Origin: Candidatus Marinimicrobia bacterium CG08_land_8_20_14_0_20_45_22
Lineage (GTDB): Bacteria; Fidelibacterota; UBA2242
Assembly (NCBI GenBank): GCA_002774355.1
Contig: PEYN01000213.1
Coordinates: 1-49,006, forward strand
Reading direction: 5' to 3'
DNA: 49,006 nt
Below are positions 30,219 through 38,123 of this stretch, piece after piece. Positions within the stretch are counted from its first letter, which is position 1. Every line of letters starts with the position of its first letter. A program made the position numbers and the translations under genes. The notes under the pieces were generated by a model. It was not told the origin of the DNA, did not search any database, and saw only the letters and a list, made by a program, of their open reading frames with translations.

Positions 30219-31489
30219 ACGGACTGATCTTCACAGGAATTATCGTTCTTCTTGTTATTGCCGGACTTCCGCTCTTTGCCGCAATCAGCATTTCCTCGGT
30301 TCTTCTGTTTTTGTCGTCGGGAATCGATCCAACTGTCGTCATCGTCGAACTCTACCGCATCGCCTCCGCGCCGACACTATTAGCAATTCCACTCTTCACT
30401 TTTGCCGGATTTATCTTAGCGGAAAGCAAAGCGCCAAGACGATTGTTGAACCTCGCCGATTCTCTGTTCGGTTGGGCGCCGGGCGGAGTCGCGATCGTTT
30501 CACTGATCACTTGCGCGTTGTTCACCTGTTTTACCGGCGCTTCGGGAATTACAATCATCGCCATCGGCGGATTGATATATCCCATTTTACGCAAGCATAA
30601 TTATACGGAAAAATTCTCGCTGGGATTGGTCACCGCCTCCGGTAGTCTCGGCTTGCTTTTTGCCCCAAGTTTACCATTAATTCTTTACGGCGTCGTCGCG
30701 TCGGTTTCCATCGATCAACTTTTTCTGGCGGGCATTTTACCGGGAACTCTGCTCATCCTGATTCTTTCTCTCTACGCCGCGAAGCAGGATATCATCAGCC
30801 CGACTATTCGAAAGAAATTTTCCATCAGATCGCTCATCCAAACAACAATAGCCGCCCGATGGGAATTGCCGATTCCAATCATCATACTTGGCGGAATTTA
30901 CGGTGGAATTTTTACAGCGGTCGAAGCGGCGGCGGTAATGGCTTTTTATGTCTTCATCGCGGAGTTTTTTCTGTATCGCGACCTTTCCGTCCGCAAGGAT
31001 TTAGTGAGGATCGCAAGAGACGGAACACAACTGGTCGGCGGAATCTTAATCATTCTCAGCGCGGCGATGGGATTGACGGCTTACCTGATCGATGCACAAA
31101 TTCCGCAAAACCTACTAACTGCTATTCAAGAAGTCATTCATTCCAAATTCGTATTTCTCATCGCTCTGAATATTTTCCTGCTGATTACCGGCGCATTGCT
31201 GGACATTTTTTCGGCGATTATTATCGTCGTGCCGTTGATCGTGCCAATCGCATTGAGTTATCAGATCGATCCTGTGCATCTCGGCATCATTTTTTTGACC
31301 AATCTGGAAATCGGCTACATTACGCCGCCAATCGGATTAAATTTGTTCATCTCCAGTTTCCGGTTCAAAAAATCAATCCTGGAACTTTATCGCGTGAGCG
31401 TTCCTTTCCTTCTGCTGATGCTGGTTGCGCTGATTCTCATTACCTATATTCCGGGTCTTAGTCTCTGGCTTGTTCAGGCTTTAAAATAA
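30215..31489 (+). CDS. TRAP transporter large permease (DctM)
   Basis: The 424-residue polytopic inner-membrane protein has the DctM signatures. These are AIPLFTFAGFILAES, LITCALFTCFTGASGITI, GLVTASGSLGLLFAPSLPLI, the repeated-half motif LIVPIALSYQIDPVHLGI and NLEIGYITPPIGLNLF. It performs Na+- or H+-driven uptake with DctQ, fed by the DctP protein. The start overlaps the dctQ stop in an ATGA. It lies 18 bp upstream of a hybrid histidine kinase gene. Confidence 0.95.
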   Translation: MNGLIFTGIIVLLVIAGLPLFAAISISSVLLFLSSGIDPTVVIVELYRIASAPTLLAIPLFTFAGFILAESKAPRRLLNLADSLFGWAPGGVAIVSLITCALFTCFTGASGITIIAIGGLIYPILRKHNYTEKFSLGLVTASGSLGLLFAPSLPLILYGVVASVSIDQLFLAGILPGTLLILILSLYAAKQDIISPTIRKKFSIRSLIQTTIAARWELPIPIIILGGIYGGIFTAVEAAAVMAFYVFIAEFFLYRDLSVRKDLVRIARDGTQLVGGILIILSAAMGLTAYLIDAQIPQNLLTAIQEVIHSKFVFLIALNIFLLITGALLDIFSAIIIVVPLIVPIALSYQIDPVHLGIIFLTNLEIGYITPPIGLNLFISSFRFKKSILELYRVSVPFLLLMLVALILITYIPGLSLWLVQALK

Positions 31490-31507
31490 CAAAAGGAGAG
31501 ATCTGTT

Positions 31508-33949
31508 TTGTCGAATAAGTTTACTTTTTCTTATGCTTTTGTACTTTGGGTCTCAACCATCGTTCTAAGTCATATCGGTCTTTCTCAGGAAATTCCCTCT
31601 TCTGATAGCCGAATATACTATGTCGGGGGCGATCACAAATTTCCGCCATACGAATATTTAAACGAAAAAAACGAACCGGAAGGTTACGTCGTTGATGTTA
31701 TGCGAGCAGTCGCCAAAGCCGCCCACATCCGAATCGACATTCAATTGCAATCATGGAGCAATGCACGTTTTGCACTGGAAAATCGCAAAATTGACATCCT
31801 CGAAGGAATGTTCTATTCAAGAGAACGCGATAAAGTGTTCGATTATTCCGATCCGCATACAACTGTATCTCATACAATATTTGTGCGAACGGACAATACG
31901 GCGATTCAATCTCCAAAAGACTTAGTCGGAAAATCGGTCATCGTCCAAAAAGACGACATCATGCACGATTATCTACTGAATCGGAAATTTGACTGTAAAA
32001 TTGTCACCGTTGAAAATCCGGAGCAGGCGCTGGATTTGCTCGCTTCTGGAAAACACGACTGCGCACTGATTGCCGAAATGCAGGGGTTATATTATCTTAA
32101 TTTAAAAAAGATAACGAATCTCACCGTTGCTGGCGCTTCATTTTATAATGTCAGATATTGTTTTGCCGTCGCTGAAGGCGACTCTATTCTTCTTAAACGT
32201 TTGGACGGAGGGCTGAAAATTATCAAATCGACCGGCGAATATTACATGATATACGACCACTGGTTCGGCAAAGCGGATATTAGCAAACTGAAAATGACCT
32301 TATTTTATATCTTAATTGCCGCTTTTGTTTTGATGAGCGCAACTCTGTTCGGAACTCATGTATGGACATCGACTTTAAGAACAAAAGTCAAAAAAGCCAC
32401 CGAAGATTTAACTAAAGAGATTGTAGAGCGAAAGAAGATCGAAGGTAAACTCGCCGAAGAAAAAATTCTTCTTCGGCTGGTTATCGATAACATCCCGGAT
32501 GAAATATTCGTCAAAGATATTCATTCTCGATTCATCCTTGTTAACCAAGCCGTTTTAAAAGGGCACGGATTTTCAACAAGCGAGGAAATTGTCGGGAAAA
32601 CCGATTTCGATCTCTTCCCCCCAGAACGAGCAAAGATATTCTGGGATGAAGAACAAACCATTTTCAGAACCCAAAAACCAATGCTCAATGTCGAAAGTTC
32701 GTATATCGGAAAAGACAACAAATTAGGATGGACCGCGACATCCAAAATACTCATGAAAAATATTCATGGCGCAGTTATCGGACTCGTCGGCGTCAAACGA
32801 TTCATCACCGATCAAAAACTTGCTGAAGAAGAAGCATTGAGAGCGAGAAAAATCGAATCGCTTGGTATTCTTGCCGGCGGCATTGCGCACGATTTCAATA
32901 ACATCCTGACGATTATTCTGGGAAATATTTCACTTTCCAAGTCTCTAATCAATCCCGATAGTAAAATCGTTAAATATCTGACAAATTCCGAAATTGCGTC
33001 TTTACGCGCCAGAGATCTCATTCAAAAGTTACTAACATTTTCAAAGGGCGGTCAGCCGATTCGCAAACCGATCGCTATCGGAAATCTTTTGCAGGAAACA
33101 GTTACACTCTCGCTCAGCGGTTCAAAAGCGCGATCTGTTTTTTCCATTCCACACGATCTTTGGACGGTCGAAGTGGATGAATCTCAGATGAATCAGGTAA
33201 TTTCCAATCTCGTGATCAATGCCGATCAGGCTATGCCTACAGGTGGAATTATTGAGATTTTTGCAGAAAATACGATCCTCGAAGAAACCAAGTACGCATT
33301 GCCTGCAGGTAAATATATCCGCATAATCTTTAAAGACTCCGGAATAGGGATTCAAAGGGAATATCTACAAAAAATATTCGATCCTTACTTTACGACCAAA
33401 TCGAAAGGTAGCGGTTTAGGTCTTGCAACGACTTATTCGATCATTAAGAATCACAACGGAGCGATAACAGTCGATTCTGAAATTGGTAAAGGAGCCGTTT
33501 TCACAATTCTTCTCCCCGCTTCCGAAAAAGAGGCAACTACAAAAGAAACATCATCCGCGACTGATTTTAGAGGAACCGGCAATATACTCGTGATGGATGA
33601 TGAAGATTACGTTCGGGATTTGCTCGGTTCGATTTTGTCCGGTCTTGGATTTCACGTGGATTTCGCAGAAAACGGCGATCAGGCAATTCAAAAATATCAA
33701 GACGCAATGCATTCCGGTCAGCCTTTTCATGCGGTAATTTTGGATTTGACAATTCCGGGCGGAATGGGCGGAAAGGAAACCATCGGTCATCTTTTGAAGA
33801 TCGATCCGAATATTAAAGCGATAGTGTCCAGTGGATATTCGAATGACCCGTTAATGGCGCATTACAAAGATTATGGATTCTGCGGCGTCGTTGCCAAACC
33901 GTATGACATCAATCAATTGATCAATGTGATGAAAAGCATCGAAGGTTAA
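31508..33949 (+). CDS. Hybrid histidine kinase with periplasmic solute-binding (SBP_bac_3) sensor
   Basis: The 813 residues read in order: signal sequence; family-3 solute-binding domain (about 33-255, YYVGGDHKFPPYEYLNEKNE, DILEGMFYSRERD); one membrane segment (about 262-285); coiled linker; PAS (about 315-440, DIHSRFILVNQAV); HisKA with phospho-His in GGIAHDFNN; HATPase (NQVISNLVINADQAM, DSGIGIQ, GSGLGLATTYSI); and a C-terminal receiver (ILVMDDEDYVRDL, LDLTIPGGMGG, AKPYD). The TTG start follows AAAGGAGA. It probably senses a small solute, perhaps the one carried by the adjacent TRAP system, and passes phosphate to an unlinked partner. That link is inference from the 18-bp spacing to dctM. 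Confidence 0.92.
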   Translation: MSNKFTFSYAFVLWVSTIVLSHIGLSQEIPSSDSRIYYVGGDHKFPPYEYLNEKNEPEGYVVDVMRAVAKAAHIRIDIQLQSWSNARFALENRKIDILEGMFYSRERDKVFDYSDPHTTVSHTIFVRTDNTAIQSPKDLVGKSVIVQKDDIMHDYLLNRKFDCKIVTVENPEQALDLLASGKHDCALIAEMQGLYYLNLKKITNLTVAGASFYNVRYCFAVAEGDSILLKRLDGGLKIIKSTGEYYMIYDHWFGKADISKLKMTLFYILIAAFVLMSATLFGTHVWTSTLRTKVKKATEDLTKEIVERKKIEGKLAEEKILLRLVIDNIPDEIFVKDIHSRFILVNQAVLKGHGFSTSEEIVGKTDFDLFPPERAKIFWDEEQTIFRTQKPMLNVESSYIGKDNKLGWTATSKILMKNIHGAVIGLVGVKRFITDQKLAEEEALRARKIESLGILAGGIAHDFNNILTIILGNISLSKSLINPDSKIVKYLTNSEIASLRARDLIQKLLTFSKGGQPIRKPIAIGNLLQETVTLSLSGSKARSVFSIPHDLWTVEVDESQMNQVISNLVINADQAMPTGGIIEIFAENTILEETKYALPAGKYIRIIFKDSGIGIQREYLQKIFDPYFTTKSKGSGLGLATTYSIIKNHNGAITVDSEIGKGAVFTILLPASEKEATTKETSSATDFRGTGNILVMDDEDYVRDLLGSILSGLGFHVDFAENGDQAIQKYQDAMHSGQPFHAVILDLTIPGGMGGKETIGHLLKIDPNIKAIVSSGYSNDPLMAHYKDYGFCGVVAKPYDINQLINVMKSIEG

Positions 33950-33982
33950 TTCGGGCAGAAAAAAAAGACTCACTCCTCTCCT

Positions 33983-34195
33983 TTCATTCTGAGCCACAGA
34001 GAAAATCGCATAAAGAAACACTAACTCAAACAAGAATTGACACTAAAGATTAGTGTAAAAGAAAAATCGTGGCGAAGTTGGAACGAAGTGGAAATCCCGC
34101 TTGCGGGGAATCTTTATTGTTTATATTGAACACTCCCAAGTGAGATTGCTCGTTACTTGTCCACGATTCTTCGTCGCTACGCGTTTTATCTACAG
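33983..34195 (+). repeat. Dispersed intergenic repeat, copy 2
   Basis: This stretch repeats 130-330 in the opposite orientation, the best block being 34,068-34,113. It fills the gap between two convergent genes (33,950-34,236) and carries the CATTCTGAGCCA and TTCTTCGTCG boxes. A TTCGCGTT tandem (34,201-34,218) follows. No gene or T-run terminator was seen. Confidence 0.65.
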
Positions 34196-34236
34196 CATTT
34201 TTCGCGTTCATTCGCGTTAATTAGCGGTTCTGTAAC

Positions 34237-35232
34237 TCACAATAAAACGCGAAGAACCTCATCCAAGTCCCGACAATAATGATTGCAAAGCGCCTTCGCC
34301 CTGCTATCTTCAATATTTCCATCCGAAATACCGATTGCACTAAAACCTGCTAATCTGATGGAAACAATTCCAGCGCCGCTGTCTTCTATTCCTACAACAT
34401 GATGTCGTTCGCTGAACGGAATTCCCAAACCGACTCGACTAACTTCCGCATAAAGCCACGGATGCGGCTTCGGCGACAATTCACCCAGCGTACCGACCGA
34501 ACCTTTTTTTAAAGGAAAACCCGCTGTAATAATCACATCATAAAATTCCGCCGGATCTCCCATATCGAGAGTTCTGAAAGCCGACAAAATCTCCGGATAA
34601 GCCTTTTCGTACAAGCCGGAAGTCACCAAACCGATCTTGATCTTTTGTTCTTTCAACTTCAAGAGAAATTCTTTCAATCCGGCACGCGGCGTAAAGGCTC
34701 CCACTCTACCATTTCCATCCAGAATCGCTTTCATTTCCCGCCTAGTATGTTCAAAATAAAAAACTCTCGCATCCTCAACGGTTTTATCAGGACAATACTT
34801 CGCGATGCAGTGTTGTAAATGTTCCGAAACGCTGTGTCCGGAAACATACGGCAAATCGCTTTCACTCAGTTCAAACTTCGGATTTCCCAAAAGGCTTGAG
34901 ATGCTTTGCTGAATGATCCACACCCAGAACCCTTCACTTTTCACACTGGTGCCATCTAAGTCCATTAAAACAGCCTTTACGGGCTTTTTAATTTCTACAT
35001 CAAGAACCGGATAGTAAGCTGGATAACCCATCGCAGACAACACGCAGGCAAGCGTCTTTTCAGGAAAACTGACGAACTCGACTTTGCCGTCGCCTGTTGA
35101 GATGATCGACTGAACATCATCTTTTCCGACATGAAATGTTCCATCCGACGTAGCAACCAATCGTTTCATCCCATTATTCATTAGAATTTTACCCAATCCG
35201 GGCAGATTTAATACATCCTTATTTTCAACCAT
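34237..35232 (-). CDS. HAD-superfamily phosphatase with an extra N-terminal domain
   Basis: The 331 residues have a HAD phosphatase core from about residue 85: motif I DLDGT (91-95, nucleophile Asp91), motif II in IGLVTSGL, a Lys in the PLKKGSVGT region, and motif III in VGIEDSGAGI. The cap segment (SGHSVSEHLQHC) is helical, like the beta-phosphoglucomutase/Gph subfamily. About 85 N-terminal residues, with GKILMNNGMKRLVATSDG, are not part of the HAD fold and I do not recognise them. The substrate is unknown, probably a small phosphorylated metabolite. It is single, convergent with the hybrid kinase. Confidence 0.85.
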   Translation of the reverse strand: MVENKDVLNLPGLGKILMNNGMKRLVATSDGTFHVGKDDVQSIISTGDGKVEFVSFPEKTLACVLSAMGYPAYYPVLDVEIKKPVKAVLMDLDGTSVKSEGFWVWIIQQSISSLLGNPKFELSESDLPYVSGHSVSEHLQHCIAKYCPDKTVEDARVFYFEHTRREMKAILDGNGRVGAFTPRAGLKEFLLKLKEQKIKIGLVTSGLYEKAYPEILSAFRTLDMGDPAEFYDVIITAGFPLKKGSVGTLGELSPKPHPWLYAEVSRVGLGIPFSERHHVVGIEDSGAGIVSIRLAGFSAIGISDGNIEDSRAKALCNHYCRDLDEVLRVLL

Positions 35233-35425
35233 TTGATAACCTAACTTTTATATATCAGATCAACCATTCAGTTCAAATTCAATTACCTTAATTCATTCAA
35301 CCAACCCAAAAACGTGTCCATTGTAACCAAGAAATAGTTAAAAGTCAATCAAATATTATATTTCCAAAGATCATTATGACGAGCAAATTCATTTATTCCA
35401 ACTGGATTTTTATTGTTTAAAAAAT
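35233..35425. other. Intergenic, no feature seen
   Basis: A/T-rich spacer upstream of the HAD gene, presumably containing its promoter. I saw no open frame, hairpin or repeat in it before the palindromic array begins at 35,426. Confidence 0.4.
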
Positions 35426-35703
35426 GTCCCGGAGGGACGATTGAATGGGTCAATTGATGTCTCGATTCATCCGTCCTTACGGGACGTGTATTAACATTTG
35501 TAATTCCATGTTCCCACGATTAAAATCGCGGGCTATTTTCATTTATCCCTACAGGATTATGATCAGTGAAAACGCGTTTTTATTTTCATTTGTCCCGAAG
35601 GGACATATGACAATAACCCGGCAATTCATTGCCGGGAAACGATAACATATGTAACAATCCGTCCCGTAGGGACGATTGAATGGATCGATCGATGTCTCGA
35701 TTT
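35426..35703 (+). repeat. Multi-palindrome repeat array, left part
   Basis: One complete unit of about 235 bp (35,426-35,660) and the start of a second (35,661-35,703). Each unit chains several different short palindromes: GTCCCGGAGGGAC, GTCCTTACGGGAC, CCCACGATTAAAATCGCGGG, ATCCCTACAGGAT, GTCCCGAAGGGAC and CCCGGCAATTCATTGCCGGG. They are separated by A/T-rich stretches. The second unit breaks off after GATGTCTCGA where the HepT/MntA pair begins, and the same unit resumes on the other side at about 36,396. Confidence 0.8.
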
Positions 35704-35715
35704 GTTAATCAATTA

Positions 35716-36045
35716 TTAAAGATTCTTCAATTCAATCAAAAATGGAGGCAGATGATTTTGGATAATATCCCAGACCTCTTCAGCATCGATCCCAAAATAA
35801 TCATGAGCGACGATATTTCGGAATCCTCTGATTTTGCTCCAGTTTATCTGTCGTTGATCTTCGAGGAATTCCTCCGAAAGACGATTGACCATTTCACCAA
35901 TGATAATGAAATTCATCAAAACGGCATCGAAATCACGCGAGTTCTGATAAAATTGATCGGCATCTTCATACCCTTTTGTGTACTCAAATATCTTTTCGAT
36001 CGACTCTATTATCGATATAATATTTAAACGATCTTTAAACGGCAT
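35716..36045 (-). CDS. hepT: HepT-like toxin (DUF86 family)
   Basis: The 109 residues are all-helical and carry the HepT motif RX4HXY as RNIVAHDY (in IRGFRNIVAHDYFG), the proposed RNase active site. Further hallmarks are LMNFIIIGEMVNRLS and a start of the DRLNIISIIESIEKI type. In studied pairs HepT is a toxic RNase that its nucleotidyltransferase partner silences by AMPylating the Tyr of this motif. The start overlaps the end of the mntA-like gene by 11 bp, as usual for the pair. The whole module lies within a palindromic repeat array. Confidence 0.9.
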   Translation of the reverse strand: MPFKDRLNIISIIESIEKIFEYTKGYEDADQFYQNSRDFDAVLMNFIIIGEMVNRLSEEFLEDQRQINWSKIRGFRNIVAHDYFGIDAEEVWDIIQNHLPPFLIELKNL

Positions 36046-36337
36046 AAATCGCTTCCCTTAGAACGATTTCCCTGGCATAGGGTTTAAGATATTTGATTCT
36101 GCAGAGATCAACTTCGCATCCAAATTGCTCTGATAAATATTTCCGTAGTTTTGATTTCACTTCAAATATATTCTCTATGGAAAAATCAAATTCAACCAAA
36201 ATATCAACATCGCTACCGGATCTCTGTTCATTTCGGGCGCAGGAGCCAAACAAACCGATTTTCTGAACATGATAATCACGTCTCAGAATTTCTGAATTGT
36301 TTTTTAAAATCGATAATATATCATCTTTATTGAACAT
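36035..36337 (-). CDS. mntA: MntA-like nucleotidyltransferase antitoxin
   Basis: About 100 residues of a minimal nucleotidyltransferase: GLFGSCARNEQRSGSDVDILVEF contains the GSxAR and DxD metal-binding signature, followed by KSKLRKYLSEQFGCEVDLC. It probably AMPylates and neutralises HepT. I start at the ATG at 36,337 (FNKDDILSIL) because homologues begin here; an in-frame start at 36,400 would add 21 unrelated residues drawn from the flanking repeat spacer. Confidence 0.88.
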   Translation of the reverse strand: MFNKDDILSILKNNSEILRRDYHVQKIGLFGSCARNEQRSGSDVDILVEFDFSIENIFEVKSKLRKYLSEQFGCEVDLCRIKYLKPYAREIVLREAIYAV

Positions 36338-36395
36338 GGTATAAAATAAACAGATAGGCCCGTTATCACAAGGTTTTTTAAATGTCAAACGTTTC

Positions 36396-36690
36396 CTCAC
36401 AATTGAGATCGTGGGCTATTTTCACACAATCCCTACGGGATTATAATCAATAAAAATACGTTTTTTTTATTTGTCCCGAAGGGACATCCGATAATAACGC
36501 GGCAATTCATTGCCGGGAAACGATAACATATGTAACAATCCGTCCCGTAGGGACGATTGAATGGATCGATTGATGTCTCGATTCATCCGTCCTTACGGGA
36601 CGTAGATTAACATTTGTAATTCTATGTTCCCACGATTGAAATCGTGGGCTATTTTCATGTTACTTTACGGGATTTATTTTATTGAATAAG
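36396..36690 (+). repeat. Multi-palindrome repeat array, right part
   Basis: The unit described at 35,426 resumes here (GAGATCGTGGGCTATTTTCA) and runs to 36,541. It is followed by most of another unit from GTCCCGTAGGGAC at 36,542. The stretch 36,421-36,600 closely repeats 35,541-35,700. Together with the left part the array spans about 1.26 kb with the toxin-antitoxin pair inside. Confidence 0.8.
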
Positions 36691-36809
36691 TTATACCTGA
36701 CACGCAACCTTTGCGTCAATCTCATCGGGCGCTCAATCTCTTTATGTAACTGAATGGCATGAGGTTATCCGTCTTTTCCGGATTCTGCCAAACGGCACGG
36801 ATAATCATT

Positions 36810-36893
36810 CAAGTCATTTTGATAAATGTTCAGATCATTTTATAAAGTATCTAAATCATTTGAACATTTGTCCAGGTCGTTTGAACACTTGCT
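36810..36893. repeat. Four imperfect 21-bp tandem repeats
   Basis: Units start at 36,810, 36,831, 36,852 and 36,873, each with the core (A/G)TC(A/G)TTT followed by an AT-rich tail. On the minus strand the period of 7 codons would give xxxxNDL heptads but with a stop codon, so it is at most a relic of coding sequence. An inverted repeat TTATCCGT (36,765-36,772) and ACGGATAA (36,797-36,804) lies just before it. Confidence 0.6.
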
Positions 36894-36901
36894 CAACTGA
36901 G

Positions 36902-37982
36902 ACTGTAAGATAAAGTGTGTAAACCTTCGAAATAGGGATTAAGTTAATGCAAGAAAATTGGAGGAATTACACATGGAAATTGACAAGAAGGCACTTCAGC
37001 AGATGATAATGGCCAATGACATCAAGACGACGGAGGATTTGCAGGCTTTACTGCGAGATCTGACGAAGGAGATGATAGATACGATATACGAAGGGGGGTT
37101 GACGGCCCACCTGGGGTATGAACGTCATGCTCAAGGAGGGGAAAAGGGTGGCAATTACCGGAACGGTCATGGGAAGAAGACGGTTAAGAGCCACCTGGGT
37201 GAGATTGAGTTATCTCCGCCTCGGGATCGGCTGGGGGCATTTGATCCGGAGATCGTACGGAAGCGCCAGACGGATATATCGGGGTTAGAGATGAAAGTCA
37301 TCAGTCCGGCAACTGCCGGATAAAGGGATGAGCACCCGCGACATTCGGGTTGACGGTGATGAACGAATTAAAGAACCGCGGAGTTGAGGACATCCTGATC
37401 TTTGCGGTAGATAATCTGACGGGCATATCGGACGCTATCGCGACGGCTTTCCCAAAAGCCGAAATCCAGAAATGTATCGTTCACCAGATCCGCAATTCGC
37501 TTAAGTTTGTACCCTGTTCCATGGGAACTCCTTCGGAGGAAAGAACGCAAAGCAGTGGCTGCTGATTTGAAGAAAATCTATAGTGCAGTGACCCCTGAAC
37601 AGGCCGAATCGGAGTTGTCTGCATTCGAGGAGAAATGGGACTCGAAATATCCCCATATTGCCAAATCCTGGCGGAAGAATTGGGCGGAATTATCGACCTT
37701 TTACAAATTTCCGCCAGCCATCCGGAAACTGATCTATACGACCAATCCCATGTAGAGTTTTAACCGGGGCATACGTAAAGTGACCAAAACACGCTCAGTC
37801 TTTCCAACAGAAGATGCGCTGCTCAAATTGGTTTTTCTGGCGGTGCGGGATATTGAAAAAAAGTGGACGATGGCTTACCCGGATTGGGGAATTATTAATT
37901 TGCAACTTTCAATTTATTTTGAAGATATTTTGAAAAATTATGTCTAAATTCAAATGCAGTTTATACACTTTGTCTTACACTA
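36902..37982 (+). mobile_element. Decayed IS256-family insertion sequence
   Basis: Terminal inverted repeats are visible: ACTGTAAGATAAAGTGTGTAAAC at the left end (36,902-36,924) pairs with the reverse complement of 37,959-37,981, with about two mismatches in the core TGTAAGAyAAAGTGTrTAAAC. Inside is a broken IS256-type transposase gene. The bases outside the two ends do not match as an 8-bp target duplication, which suggests later rearrangement or deletion. The right end abuts the open reading frame of a sensor kinase. Confidence 0.85.
36973..37947 (+). pseudogene. IS256-family transposase, inactivated
   Basis: Recognisable pieces of a transposase of about 400 residues. The N-terminal part (DLTKEMIDTIYEGGLTAHLGYE, GGNYRNGHGKKTVKSHLGEI) ends in a stop at 37,323 near the usual TRDI motif. 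A large piece with the first catalytic Asp is missing. VMNELKNRGVEDILIFAVDNLTG resumes in another frame at 37,350. An insertion of about 20 bp near 37,510-37,530 shifts the frame again before RRKERKAVAADL. A G-to-T change turns the Glu codon of TTNPMESFNRG into TAG at 37,753. The C-terminal SFNRGIRKVTKTRSVFPTED and the final stop follow. It cannot make an active enzyme. Confidence 0.9.
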
Positions 37983-38123
37983 CCAAAAAATGACGAGGGT
38001 ATTATCACCAGAACTATTAACTTCGGCCGAGACATCACCGAGTGCCTGTCTGCCGAACAGGCAGGCAAGCAGAGAGAAGAAGAGCGGGCGTATCAAACAC
38101 GACTGCACAAATTCCGCAGCGAG

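Noticed and set aside
35426-36690. Possible CRISPR array
   Set aside because: The repeats are 235-bp units made of different palindromes, not short identical repeats with unique spacers, and no cas gene is present.
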